The notes under the pieces are model-generated. The model searched no databases. It was not told the origin of the DNA and saw only the letters and a list, made by a program, of their open reading frames with translations. Shown piece by piece: positions 29,817 to 39,032 of a DNA stretch of 64,000 bases. The first letter of the stretch is position 1, and each line of letters begins with the position of its first letter. The position numbers and the translations under genes are program-made. This DNA is from an uncultured Verrucomicrobiae bacterium (GTDB lineage Bacteria > Verrucomicrobiota > Verrucomicrobiia > Limisphaerales > UBA1100): NCBI GenBank assembly GCA_937775205.1, contig CALKBX010000009.1, positions 62,001 through 126,000 on the forward strand, written 5' to 3'.

Positions 29817-31124
29817 ATGAATTTGAAAGCCGAACACAATTTGGTTGCCTCTTGGGATGAACTTCCGCATTGGACAAAAGGGTATCTTGGCAATCAACAC
29901 CGCTGGAATGAATTGTTGAAAGTTCAGTTTCCCTCCGCGCAACTCATCAAATGGGGATTAATTAAACGAGTGTATTTACTCGATGGGCGAATCATCAAGG
30001 TTTCCTTCGTCGGATCAGGGGATAGTGATGCAGAGAGACATTGTCTCCGGAATGAATTTGAAATGAACCAAGTTTGCGAAGGAAAGCTGTGGGAATTGCG
30101 CCCAGCTTTTCAAGAGAAGTCCGGGGAGTGGGAAATGCTCAAGCTCGATTACTTGTCCGGGCACACTTTGAACCAATTGATAGAAATAAATCAAGCCGGG
30201 AAGATTCGGCTATTTTCCCTGATACATGCGCTGCTTTATCTGAGTTGGAAAGGGTTGTCTTACAAGCAACTGCGGGGGAGACATATTTTTCTTGGATCCG
30301 ATGGTCATCCCGTTTTTATAGATTTTGGCGGCTCTAAGTGGAGCACCCGGCGGGAAGCCTTTTGGAATAATTTAGCCCCCATCAAAAAAGAAAAGGGTGA
30401 ATGGCATATATCCCGGTTTGGCTATCTTGCTACCTGCATCTTGCGTCAGTCCTTTCAGCGATCACCGAAATATTCCGATTCGGGTGAGGTGGCTCCAAGC
30501 AAACGGTCATTTGAATCTAACGATGAAATTATTGTGCGGTTGCAGTTGGGGAAAAATCGCGAAGACTTAAAGCAGGAGCCTGTGAAGGGGAGTTTGTCCT
30601 CGAGCACATTGTTTCGCGCTTGGAAGCAATCTGTCGTGGATTGGGCAGAGGCGTTCCCAGAACAAATTTGCGATGTATTCCGCTGGGAATTTGATGAAGG
30701 AGCAGTCATTTGGGGTGGTGACAGTTGGGGTGTCATCTGGGATGAGATCAGGCGTAAAATTGAGTTTGGTGGAAAGCGGGTCTTGGAATATGGCGGCAGC
30801 ATGGGTTTGGGGCCGGTGCACGCGCGATTGGCCGGAGCTGAGTCCGTGGTTTCTCTGGCGGATGGTGACGCAGCACAACGGGTGGGGCGCAACGCCACCG
30901 CATTCTTCGGGGTGGACCAGATTGAATTTCGAACCATCGCCGCGGGCAACTTGGAGCGGCCCGCGGCCTCGGCGGATATTGGGCTGGCCTTGTCGCTGTC
31001 GGCCAATGAGGCGGACTGGCCCAAAGTGCGGGACGCCTTGGCCGGGTGCGTGCTGGTGATTCGTCGCACCCGGCAGGGTCTTGAGTTTCTCCAGGCTGAC
31101 CTGAAATCAACGGATCATGGCTGA
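29817..31124 (+). CDS. Kinase-like domain fused to a methyltransferase (first of two)
   Basis: I use the ATG at 29817 (435 residues); a GTG at 29757 would add 20. The N-terminal half has kinase-like landmarks: GRIIKVSFVG (beta-3 Lys), RNEFEMNQV (helix C Glu), MLKLDYLSGHTLNQLI (hinge) and KQLRGRHIFLGSDGHPVFID followed by FGGSK. The DFG is kept, but the catalytic-loop Asp and Asn appear to be Gln and His. The C-terminal 120 residues form a methyltransferase-like fold (RVLEYGGSMGLGPVHARLAG). It overlaps a second protein of the same plan. WbdD, an O-antigen capping enzyme, joins the same two activities in the opposite order. Function here is unknown. Composition is more AT-rich than its neighbours. 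Confidence 0.6.
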   Translation: MNLKAEHNLVASWDELPHWTKGYLGNQHRWNELLKVQFPSAQLIKWGLIKRVYLLDGRIIKVSFVGSGDSDAERHCLRNEFEMNQVCEGKLWELRPAFQEKSGEWEMLKLDYLSGHTLNQLIEINQAGKIRLFSLIHALLYLSWKGLSYKQLRGRHIFLGSDGHPVFIDFGGSKWSTRREAFWNNLAPIKKEKGEWHISRFGYLATCILRQSFQRSPKYSDSGEVAPSKRSFESNDEIIVRLQLGKNREDLKQEPVKGSLSSSTLFRAWKQSVVDWAEAFPEQICDVFRWEFDEGAVIWGGDSWGVIWDEIRRKIEFGGKRVLEYGGSMGLGPVHARLAGAESVVSLADGDAAQRVGRNATAFFGVDQIEFRTIAAGNLERPAASADIGLALSLSANEADWPKVRDALAGCVLVIRRTRQGLEFLQADLKSTDHG

Positions 31125-32601
31125 AACCACTTCCAACCCGGAATGCGCGGTGAAGGCGTTTCCTAGCATGAGAGGAGGCGGTTCGCAGGTGCATGACTTG
31201 TATCGCTGGCGGGGCAGGCTGTGGCTGGGCTTGAACGGGGATGCGGCAGCGAGGGCCAACCGCTGGCGCGAAACCGGCCCCTGGCAGCACCTGGCGGATC
31301 GGGGGCTAATGCTTCCTCTGGCAGACGCCGGGAAATCCATGCCGGGTTTTGAGCTCTCAATTCCGCTCGCATCCCAGCTCCTGCCCCTGCGATTGGAGGA
31401 ATTGTCATCTGCCATGCTCCGGCGCGCCGCCCTGAATATTTTGGAAACCGCCCAACACTTGGACGAGGAGGGGTGGGCCATCAATCACTTGGAGCCGGGG
31501 CAGTTGGTTTTTGATGATCACGGCCGACCGATGTTTCTGGGGGTATCGGCCATCGCGGAAAAGGGCGACCGGAAATTCCCCTTTGCGGACTTTGCCGCCC
31601 TGTTTCTCGCCCCGTTGGAAATGGTGGCGCACCAACCGGGCTTGGCCGGATTGGTGCGTCGGGCGGGCCGGGTTGACCTCGGCGAATACTGGGCCCTCCG
31701 TTCGCCTCGGCTCACCGCCACCCTGCGCTGGGCCATCCGGCAGCCGAGGTTGCAGCGTACGGCCTTGGGCCTTCAGCAATTGCTGACCCAATCCCCCTTT
31801 GGTGGGTTTTATTACACCGGCCAATGCCTTCAACTGGCGCGGCAGGCCTGGCGCGAACGCCGTCATCGGCGGGTTCATGGCCGCCCGGCAGACGCTCCCT
31901 GGACTCGTGCCCTGTTGAAACGCCTGCGACTGCGATTGGACGGCCTAAGCCTGGATCAGGTCAGTGGTAAATGGACAAGTTATCATACCCGCCATTCCAT
32001 TGAGGAGATTTGCCAGGCGCAGGAGGACTGGCGAAAGCACTTTCACGGCCCTCGACCCAACCAAATCCAGGACGTGCTAGTAGGCGAATCCCGGGGCACG
32101 CTCCTCGACTTGGGTGCCAACCAGGGTTATTTCTCGCTCCTCGCCTCACACCTTGGGTTTCAAGTAACAGCCTTGGACACGGACATGGGGGCGATCGATC
32201 AGCTTTATTCAGCGCTTGTTAAGAGTCGCTTTCAACAATCCGTGCGTCCGGCGGTGGTTGATTTTACGCGTCTCAATCCGGGGGAACGTGAGCGGTTCGT
32301 TTCAGACGTGGTGCTCGCTTTGGGATTTACTCATCACATGCGTTTGGATCAACAATTATCGTGGCCCGAAATTGCAGAAACCTTGGCCGGCTTGACCCAT
32401 CGATTACTCATCACTGAATTTAAGCTGAATACAAAGGCCCGATCCGGCCAGTCCGAGACGGACACTTTTGTGGCGGCGGATTACACGCTGGAAAATTTCA
32501 TAACTGCTCTGGAAGCTCACTTTGCCGATGTGCAACTGGGGGAAATCACCCAGCAGGAAGAGTCGGGCGGAAAACGTCAGTTGATTTTGTGCCGGAAATA
32601 A
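31117..32601 (+). CDS. Degenerate kinase-like domain fused to a methyltransferase (second of two)
   Basis: The 494-residue protein overlaps the previous gene by 8 bases and repeats its plan. The N-terminal part keeps the kinase-like catalytic-loop spacing (INHLEPGQLVFDDHGRPMFL), but the Asp is His, Asn is Gln and the DFG position reads LGV, and there is no clear beta-3 Lys. A basic linker (RQAWRERRHRRVHGR) follows. The C-terminal domain is a clear class I methyltransferase: GTLLDLGANQGYFSLLASHL, then VTALDTD and DVVLALGFTHHMRL. It probably binds rather than phosphorylates. The flippase gene starts 13 bases before its stop. Confidence 0.6.
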   Translation: MAETTSNPECAVKAFPSMRGGGSQVHDLYRWRGRLWLGLNGDAAARANRWRETGPWQHLADRGLMLPLADAGKSMPGFELSIPLASQLLPLRLEELSSAMLRRAALNILETAQHLDEEGWAINHLEPGQLVFDDHGRPMFLGVSAIAEKGDRKFPFADFAALFLAPLEMVAHQPGLAGLVRRAGRVDLGEYWALRSPRLTATLRWAIRQPRLQRTALGLQQLLTQSPFGGFYYTGQCLQLARQAWRERRHRRVHGRPADAPWTRALLKRLRLRLDGLSLDQVSGKWTSYHTRHSIEEICQAQEDWRKHFHGPRPNQIQDVLVGESRGTLLDLGANQGYFSLLASHLGFQVTALDTDMGAIDQLYSALVKSRFQQSVRPAVVDFTRLNPGERERFVSDVVLALGFTHHMRLDQQLSWPEIAETLAGLTHRLLITEFKLNTKARSGQSETDTFVAADYTLENFITALEAHFADVQLGEITQQEESGGKRQLILCRK

Positions 32602-34460
32602 ACAACGTGTCCGAATCGGTTGAGATAAAAAATTGGCGGCAGTTGGTGCCCGCTGCGTTTGGTTTGTTAACGCGCCCTGAAAAGCGCCGGGCTATTGTGA
32701 TTGCAGTTTTGTTAATGCTTTCACATTTTCTGGATTCCATCGCATTGGTTGGCGTGATGCCTCTGGTTGGCGCGGTGGTGGAGCCGGAATTGCTAAAGAC
32801 CAACGAAGGCATGCGCTGGCTGCATCAAGCCATGGGCTCGCCGGCCTTGTCACAGTTTATCAATTGGCTGGCAGTGGGTGCCCTCCTGCTAATCGTTCTG
32901 GGCAAAGTGGGGCAATTTATTATGCAGGATCGGGTGCGGCGTTTTGTGGTATCCTGTCAAAACCGAATGTCCCGCGAAATGATGTCCCGCATTTTGGCTG
33001 CTCCTTATGAATGGCATTTGAATCGGAACGCTGCGGTTTCTGCCCATCACGTTTCCACCGATATATTGATGTGGGCTAATGACGCCATTTTGCGGACGCT
33101 CAACGCGGCGGGCTACGCCTTTCTATTGCTTAGCAGCATGGGGATTTTGGTATATTGTGCGCCGTGGGCGGGACTGCTGGGGCTGCTGGGAGTGGGGGCG
33201 GTGGCGGCTCTGATGTTGCATTGGGTAAATGCCCCTCTGCTCCGGCTCAATGAACAGCGGCGAGTCACCGGCGCTCGTTTCACAGCGTCTGCGCATCAAA
33301 TTTTCGCGGGCATCAAGGACATCAAATTGAGCGGGCGGGAGTCGAGTTTCATGGGGTTTTATTCAAAAGATTTTGGCGAATATGGCCGGAGTGGGGTCGT
33401 GCTGCGGTTTATTCAGGCCCTGCCGCCCATAGTGATGATCCTGTTGGGGCAGTCGGCATTGGTGTTGATGGTGTTGTTGCTTTGGCATGGGGGGGGCAGC
33501 AGCGGTGAGATCTCTGCGCAGATGGCCTTGCTCGTGCTGGTGACCTCGCGCGCCATCCCCGGGGTAAATCGTTTTATCAGTGAGGCCAGCGGCATGCAGG
33601 CGGCAGTGCCGAGTGTGCAGGCAATTCTCGCGTTGAAGGATCTCGATTCAGGGCTTAGCTGGGGCGAAAGTTTAATCGAATCGGATATTGAGTCACCGGG
33701 GGAGTGTTGGCAGCATATTCAATGGCGGGAGGTTTCTTATCGTTATCCGGGATCGGAGAATTTTGCCTTAAACAACATATCGCTGGAAATTCAGCGTGGC
33801 GGCTCCTACGGCTTTGCGGGGCCCTCGGGGGCTGGGAAAAGCACGGCCATCGATATTTTGGTGGGTCTGTTGTCCCCGAGTGAGGGCTCAATCAAAGTGG
33901 ATTCTGGAGGTTCGGCTAATCTGAATTCGGCTGGGTGGCGCGGGCAGATTGGGTTTGTGCCGCAAGAGCCATACATCGCTGATGCCACCCTGCGGGCTAA
34001 TGTTGCCTTCGGAGTGCCTGACGATGAGGTGGACGAGGCCCGCGTGAGGGAATGCTTGGAATTGGCAAATTTGGGCGCGTTCCTATCTGAGTTGAAGGCC
34101 GGCCTAGATACGGGCTTAGGGGACCGGGGTGAGCGGATGTCCGGCGGCCAGAAACAGCGGGTGGCCATTGCGCGTGCTTTATATCGACAGCCCGCCTTGC
34201 TGGTTTTGGATGAGGCGACCAGTGCGTTGGATGCGGAAAATGAACGGGCTATCCAAGATGCAGTGGAAAACCTGCAGGGCCGGTTGACCGTGGTGATCAT
34301 CGCTCACCGGCTAACCACCCTGCGCCGGTGCGACACGGTGTTCCTGCTCGACCAGAGCCGGCTGGTGGCTCAGGGAACCCACGCGGATCTCATCCAATCC
34401 AGCGCCCTTTATCAATCACTGGCCGGCGAGACTCCAGCGGGCGGTACACAACGAAAATGA
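32589..34460 (+). CDS. ABC exporter/flippase, PglK/MsbA type
   Basis: The 623-residue half-transporter starts with GTG inside the previous gene. Six membrane helices (about residues 30-330) are followed by an ATPase domain with GPSGAGKST, signature MSGGQKQRVAIARAL and Walker B ALLVLDEATSALD, then VVIIAHRLTTL. SGRESSFMGFYSKDF and the general layout recall PglK, which flips the lipid-linked heptasaccharide of Campylobacter N-glycosylation. No Wzx/Wzy or Wzm/Wzt pair is seen in the window, so this is the best candidate for moving the lipid-linked glycan to STT3. Type I export of another lipid cannot be excluded. Confidence 0.82.
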   Translation: MPEINNVSESVEIKNWRQLVPAAFGLLTRPEKRRAIVIAVLLMLSHFLDSIALVGVMPLVGAVVEPELLKTNEGMRWLHQAMGSPALSQFINWLAVGALLLIVLGKVGQFIMQDRVRRFVVSCQNRMSREMMSRILAAPYEWHLNRNAAVSAHHVSTDILMWANDAILRTLNAAGYAFLLLSSMGILVYCAPWAGLLGLLGVGAVAALMLHWVNAPLLRLNEQRRVTGARFTASAHQIFAGIKDIKLSGRESSFMGFYSKDFGEYGRSGVVLRFIQALPPIVMILLGQSALVLMVLLLWHGGGSSGEISAQMALLVLVTSRAIPGVNRFISEASGMQAAVPSVQAILALKDLDSGLSWGESLIESDIESPGECWQHIQWREVSYRYPGSENFALNNISLEIQRGGSYGFAGPSGAGKSTAIDILVGLLSPSEGSIKVDSGGSANLNSAGWRGQIGFVPQEPYIADATLRANVAFGVPDDEVDEARVRECLELANLGAFLSELKAGLDTGLGDRGERMSGGQKQRVAIARALYRQPALLVLDEATSALDAENERAIQDAVENLQGRLTVVIIAHRLTTLRRCDTVFLLDQSRLVAQGTHADLIQSSALYQSLAGETPAGGTQRK

Positions 34461-35527
34461 TTCGTTTCAAAATATTTGGGGCGGGCTCCATCGGCAATCA
34501 TTTGGCCCATGCGGCGCGCTGCTTGGGCTGGGAGGTGGTGGTGTGCGACTTGGATCCGGCGGCGATTCGCCGAATGCGGGCAGAGATTTACCCAGCCCGC
34601 TATGGCGAATGGGACGAGGCCATCGAACTGCATCTGGTGCAGGATGCCCCTCGCGGCGAATTCGATATCATCGCAGTCGGCACGCCTCCCGATTCTCATT
34701 TACCCGTGGCACTGGAGGCAATGCGGGAATCTCCCAGGGCCATACTCGTGGAGAAACCTCTGTGTCCACCTGATTTGAATGGAGTGCAGGAATTAGTCGA
34801 TTTGGCAAGGGCCAATCGGGTAAGTGTGTTCACAGGTTACGACCATGCGGTGGGTAAGGCCGCAGGGGTGGTGGAACAGGTGATTCGCTCGAATCGGCTG
34901 GGAACGATTCAAACTTTGGACGTAGAGTTTCGCGAACATTGGGGTGGGATTTTTGCCGCACACCCTTGGTTGAGCGGGCCGGCTGATTCCTATCTTGGTT
35001 ATTGGAGGCGCGGAGGGGGGGCTTCTGGAGAGCATTCCCATGCCGTCCACCTCTGGCAATTTTTTGCCCATGCTGCTGGCGCGGGACGGGTGATGGAGGT
35101 ACAGGCCACACTGGATTATATAAAGGATGGCAAAGTGAATTATGACCAAATTTGCCTGATGCAACTGCGTACCGAAAACGGATTGATGGGTCGAGTGGTG
35201 CAGGATGTGGTGACCCGACCAGCCCGCAAATGGGCCAGGATTCAAGGTGATTTAGGATTTGTAGAGTGGCAATGCGGCAACCCCGCCGGAGAAGATGTTG
35301 TCCGGGTTGGGGTGGGCGATGCACTTGAGGAACAGATTTTTGAAAAAGACCGGCCGGATGATTTTATTCAGGAGCTTCAGCACTTGGAACAGGTGCTGGG
35401 CGCGGGGTCATCCGCAGTGTCGCCGCTCTCGTTGGAGCGCGGACTGGAGGCGATGGAGGTTATTGCCGCGGCGCATGAATCTCAGGACAAAGGCATTCGC
35501 GTGCGGGTCGGAGACTTTCATGGCTAA
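34457..35527 (+). CDS. Gfo/Idh/MocA family oxidoreductase
   Basis: The ATG at 34457 overlaps the flippase stop (ATGA). The 356-residue protein has a Rossmann N-terminus (MIRFKIFGAGSIGNHLAHAA), FDIIAVGTPPDSHLPVAL, and the conserved lysine in AILVEKPLCPPDL. GASGEHSHAVHLWQFF carries the catalytic-region His residues. It probably acts on a nucleotide sugar. It overlaps the next gene by 8 bases. It is not closely similar to the other Gfo/Idh protein at 24770. Confidence 0.8.
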   Translation: MIRFKIFGAGSIGNHLAHAARCLGWEVVVCDLDPAAIRRMRAEIYPARYGEWDEAIELHLVQDAPRGEFDIIAVGTPPDSHLPVALEAMRESPRAILVEKPLCPPDLNGVQELVDLARANRVSVFTGYDHAVGKAAGVVEQVIRSNRLGTIQTLDVEFREHWGGIFAAHPWLSGPADSYLGYWRRGGGASGEHSHAVHLWQFFAHAAGAGRVMEVQATLDYIKDGKVNYDQICLMQLRTENGLMGRVVQDVVTRPARKWARIQGDLGFVEWQCGNPAGEDVVRVGVGDALEEQIFEKDRPDDFIQELQHLEQVLGAGSSAVSPLSLERGLEAMEVIAAAHESQDKGIRVRVGDFHG

Positions 35528-36296
35528 CGCGCAGCAGATGAAGGCTCTCCAACTGGATCGGTGGCTGCTGAATCATGTCTTCCAACGACAGAGAATTTTC
35601 TCCGTGGATTTGGATCAATGTTGGGATGGGTTTGGCAGCCAGTTTGGTGCGACTCAAGGCCATTTCCTGGTGCAGGCACTCGCGGCTGGGCCGGATCGAT
35701 CCCGAATGGCAGAAGTGTTGAAAGAGCATTATGCCAGCCATCCCATCAAATCGTTTAATCAGACTGTGTGCCGAGACTTGGGTGATCCCGCCGGGCAATG
35801 TTATTTCCTGCCTTGGGAATCCCGGCGTATTCGGCCGCTGGAACGATTTCTGCACTCGCATAAAATTGGCCCGACTCCGGATGAGGCGTTGGATCCTATT
35901 CTGGATCGGTTGGTCAAGGTGCTCGATTCCATTCAGCGGAGGGGCTTGCGCCAGGTTTGGCGATGGGATGGGTATGTGCGATTGCTCCGTTTCATCAATA
36001 ACAATAATCAAGAAGCGCTGGTGGTGAGGGATGGAAATCATCGATTGGCTACGCTCTCCTTTTTGGGTCACGCCACTACTCGGGCTTGCTGGGAGGCGGA
36101 TCATTGGCGAAGCTCAAAGGTCTTTCGTCTGGGCGCGCAGCTGATGGGGCGGGCAATTCCTCGGGAATTTCCAGCCACCACGGTTCGGGAATCCGAGGCT
36201 GACCAATGGCCTCATGTCCGGTCAGGGCTTATTTCTGTGGAGGAAGCTCAGTTATTTTTTCAACGTTCGTTTGCAGGGATTTGGGGTCAACCGTGA
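35520..36296 (+). CDS. Unknown protein with a ParB/sulfiredoxin-like DGNHR motif
   Basis: The ATG at 35520 gives 258 residues. I do not recognise a named family. The segment NNNQEALVVRDGNHRLATLS looks like the DGxHR loop of the ParB/sulfiredoxin-like fold, which binds nucleotide phosphates. The N-terminal half (SVDLDQCWDGFGSQFGATQG) is unfamiliar. It is first in a group of three tightly overlapping genes of unknown role between the oxidoreductase and the second NeuB-like gene. Confidence 0.5.
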   Translation: MANAQQMKALQLDRWLLNHVFQRQRIFSVDLDQCWDGFGSQFGATQGHFLVQALAAGPDRSRMAEVLKEHYASHPIKSFNQTVCRDLGDPAGQCYFLPWESRRIRPLERFLHSHKIGPTPDEALDPILDRLVKVLDSIQRRGLRQVWRWDGYVRLLRFINNNNQEALVVRDGNHRLATLSFLGHATTRACWEADHWRSSKVFRLGAQLMGRAIPREFPATTVRESEADQWPHVRSGLISVEEAQLFFQRSFAGIWGQP

Positions 36297-36880
36297 GCTC
36301 GTTCTCCTGCATCTCAGTCATGCTCAAGCGCGTAGGATTGTATGATTTTGTAATTCGCTACGGTTTGTATAATCGCGTGCTGATGGCTGGTTGGGGCTGG
36401 ATCAACCGGATTCGTTGGCGGAGGATAGATCTGACGGTGCTGATCTGGCCCCCAGCGGTTCGGTATGTTGAGGATATCCGTGGCATCTTGGAAGCCCAAG
36501 TGGAAGTGCTCTCACACGAGACGGTGGAGATCCGCCCGGGTCAAATGTCTCAATTGGTGGAGGAACTTTATGTAGTGGATTTTGCCGGACCCGAGAAGGT
36601 GGCCCGGAAGATGGAGCGCTTGGCGCGCCCACCCCATCGACTGGCGGTTCTGCAGGTGAGGTTAGTGTGCCCTCGCATGGCAGTGCAGGATGCCTTGAAC
36701 CGGGTGCGCTGCGAAACCATTGGCGATCTCAAAGACGACATCCGGCGGCGTTACCGTGACCGGGTGGATGATTATGTTTACGATGTGATCATTCATTCCA
36801 CGGAAGCGGATTACCAGACCGAGCCTGTGCGGCGGGTGTTGCAAAAATATGCGACGAACACTGAATGTTTGAACGCGTGA
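36293..36880 (+). CDS. Hypothetical protein in the glycan operon
   Basis: The GTG at 36293 overlaps the previous stop (GTGA) and gives 195 residues; an ATG at 36320 is the alternative. No family is recognised. The protein is basic and mixed alpha/beta by eye, with RIDLTVLIWPPAVRYVEDI, SQLVEELYVVDFAGPEKVA and DDYVYDVIIHSTEADYQT near the end. No signal peptide or clear membrane helix. It overlaps the next gene by 16 bases, so the two are probably made together. Confidence 0.5.
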   Translation: MSSFSCISVMLKRVGLYDFVIRYGLYNRVLMAGWGWINRIRWRRIDLTVLIWPPAVRYVEDIRGILEAQVEVLSHETVEIRPGQMSQLVEELYVVDFAGPEKVARKMERLARPPHRLAVLQVRLVCPRMAVQDALNRVRCETIGDLKDDIRRRYRDRVDDYVYDVIIHSTEADYQTEPVRRVLQKYATNTECLNA

Positions 36881-37479
36881 AACATCTCGAGGGTCTGCTG
36901 AAGGCCGAGTTGCCCACCAGCGAGTACGTGGTGATCAACAGTGTGTGGCTGGCCTTGATGGGTATCCGGGTCAACGGCGACCTAGATCTGATGTTAAGTT
37001 CCAAATTATGGCAAAGCCGTTTTTCGGATTATCCCGTCCAGCAAAGTTTTGGCCTGCCCGGCCCTCTGGAAAAGCGCGTGCGGGTTCATGCCTTGGAGGG
37101 AGGCAATTATTCGCGGATGACCGATGCGCAGGATAATGATGAAGCCGTCTATCATCACCGAGTGGTTTTGGAGGGGATCCCCCTCATTGAACCCAGACTC
37201 TACTTCCAGTATAAAATGAGACGTTTGCAGGGGTACCAAAAAACAATCACTCGATTGCCATGGTGGCGCCGTCATCGGTGGTTGAATCCCGGGAACCGCA
37301 AGTTGTTCTCCAAGCACGCTAAGGATTCTAGAGACGTTTTGCTGCTCCAAAAATATTTTCAGGCGGGATTACCCCGATCAGGTTTGCTGGCCACAATCAC
37401 CTCGGCTCAGTGGGGCCAAGATCAGCCGGAATTGGGGGAGTTGTTTCTCGGTTCCGGCCAACCCGGATTACTATCATGA
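36865..37479 (+). CDS. Putative nucleotidyltransferase-fold protein
   Basis: The 204-residue protein contains EYVVINSVWLALMGIRVNGD followed by LDLMLSS. A hydrophobic helix, GIR and then DLDL is the arrangement of a nucleotidyltransferase active site (DxD), as in LicD- or AbiEii-like proteins, though the usual GS motif is missing. The second half is basic (RRLQGYQKTITRLPWWRRHR). A transferase adding a phospho-group to the glycan is possible but speculative. ATGA overlap with the next gene. Confidence 0.45.
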   Translation: MFERVKHLEGLLKAELPTSEYVVINSVWLALMGIRVNGDLDLMLSSKLWQSRFSDYPVQQSFGLPGPLEKRVRVHALEGGNYSRMTDAQDNDEAVYHHRVVLEGIPLIEPRLYFQYKMRRLQGYQKTITRLPWWRRHRWLNPGNRKLFSKHAKDSRDVLLLQKYFQAGLPRSGLLATITSAQWGQDQPELGELFLGSGQPGLLS

Positions 37480-39032
37480 ACACATTCAATTTCAACGACT
37501 TATTTGTATTTGATTTGGCCAACAATCATCAGGGCGACGTGGCTCATGCGCGGGAGATTATTGAGGCGGTGGGCGGGGTGGTGCAAAAGCGGGGCGTACG
37601 CGGGGTGTTTAAGTTTCAGTTTAGGCAGCTGGATTCCTTTGTGCATCCGGCGCACCAATCGGGCAGTGACCAGAAACATATCGGGCGGTTTCTTTCAACG
37701 CGATTGGAGCGGGAGGAGTTTGAGGAGTTGCTGGCTGCGGTGCGGGCGCGGGGGATGGTGGCAATGTGCACACCCTTTGATGAGGAATCGGTGGGGGTGA
37801 TTCGCGAGATGGGTTTTGATCTCATTAAGGTGGCGAGCTGTTCGGCGCGCGATTGGCCCTTGCTGGAGGCGGTGGCCGAGGCGGGGCTGCCGGTCATTTG
37901 TTCCACCGGCGGGTTGAGCTTGGGGGAGATTGATAACGTGGTCAGTTTCCTCGAGCATCGCGCGGTGGATTTTGCTTTGATGCATTGTGTTGCGATTTAT
38001 CCCACGCCATCTGAAAAATGCCATCTCAACCAAATCGATGTGATGCGCAACCGTTTTCCGGGCCGGGTGATTGGCTGGTCAACGCACGAAAATCCGGATG
38101 CATTGGCGCCGGTGGCGGTGGCGACTGCCAAAGGCGCGCGAATGTTTGAGCGGCACGTGGGCATCGCCACCGATGCGATTACGCTGAATGCTTATTCCTC
38201 CACACCGGAGCAACTGGATTGCTGGATCGCAGCGCAACAGAAGGCTCTACAATTGTGCGGCTCGCGCGAACGCCAGCCGGATGCTGATGAAATTGCCGCG
38301 CTGGATTCCCTGCGACGTGGCGTGTATGCCCGCGAGCCGGTTGAGGCAGGACAGGTTTTGCAACGTGAACAGATATATTTCGCGATGCCATTTGCCGAAG
38401 GCCAATTGTCTTCCGGCCAATGGCGCGAGGGCATCACTGCCCAAGTCAATGTGCAGGCGGACGGGCCATTGTTACTGGCTGCCTTGGCGATTCCCGCGCC
38501 TTCGGAGGTGCAAGTCATCAAGGACGCTGTGCACGAAGTGAAGGCGCTGCTCAACGAGGCGCGCATTCCGCTGAGTGCTGAGTTTGAGGTGGAGTACTCC
38601 CACCACTACGGCATCCCGAAGTTTCGCGAGCACGGTGCGGTAATCATCAACTGCATCAACCGCAACTACTGCAAAAAAATCGTGATGCAACTCCCCGGGC
38701 AGAAACACCCCGCGCACTATCACAAACTGAAGGAGGAAACCTTCCAAGTGCTACACGGCATCCTCCACCTCACGCGCGACGGACAAGAGCGCACCTTTCA
38801 CCCCGGCGACACCTGCCTCGTCATGCCCGGTGTGTGGCACAGTTTCTGGACTGAAACCGGCTGCGTCTTTGAGGAAGTTTCCACCACCCATCACAACCAC
38901 GATTCCATTTACCGCGATGCCGTCATCAACGATCTCCCGCGAAAAAGCCGCAAGACAACGGTGGATCATTGGGGCCGCTATCAATTGCCGAGCATGGTTT
39001 GCGACGAGGTTGAAACAAATGATCCAGTTTGA
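37476..39032 (+). CDS. NeuB-like synthase fused to SAF and C-terminal cupin domains
   Basis: From the ATG at 37476 the protein has 518 residues. It opens with a NeuB-type barrel (LFVFDLANNHQGDVAHAREI; GMVAMCTPFDEESVGVI; FDLIKVASCSARDWPLLEAV; GWSTHENPDALAPVAVATAK). An SAF-like domain follows (LRRGVYAREPVEAGQVLQRE), and then a cupin (QLPGQKHPAHYHKLKEETFQ, FHPGDTCLVMPGVWHSFW) resembling D-lyxose-isomerase-type cupins. Ordinary NeuB ends after the SAF domain. The fusion suggests that one protein prepares or isomerises the substrate and condenses it with phosphoenolpyruvate. It partners the second cytidylyltransferase at 42241. Confidence 0.8.
   Translation: MNTFNFNDLFVFDLANNHQGDVAHAREIIEAVGGVVQKRGVRGVFKFQFRQLDSFVHPAHQSGSDQKHIGRFLSTRLEREEFEELLAAVRARGMVAMCTPFDEESVGVIREMGFDLIKVASCSARDWPLLEAVAEAGLPVICSTGGLSLGEIDNVVSFLEHRAVDFALMHCVAIYPTPSEKCHLNQIDVMRNRFPGRVIGWSTHENPDALAPVAVATAKGARMFERHVGIATDAITLNAYSSTPEQLDCWIAAQQKALQLCGSRERQPDADEIAALDSLRRGVYAREPVEAGQVLQREQIYFAMPFAEGQLSSGQWREGITAQVNVQADGPLLLAALAIPAPSEVQVIKDAVHEVKALLNEARIPLSAEFEVEYSHHYGIPKFREHGAVIINCINRNYCKKIVMQLPGQKHPAHYHKLKEETFQVLHGILHLTRDGQERTFHPGDTCLVMPGVWHSFWTETGCVFEEVSTTHHNHDSIYRDAVINDLPRKSRKTTVDHWGRYQLPSMVCDEVETNDPV

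Noticed and set aside
29817-32601. Naming the two fusions WbdD
   Set aside because: Domain order is reversed and the catalytic-loop residues of the kinase-like part appear replaced.
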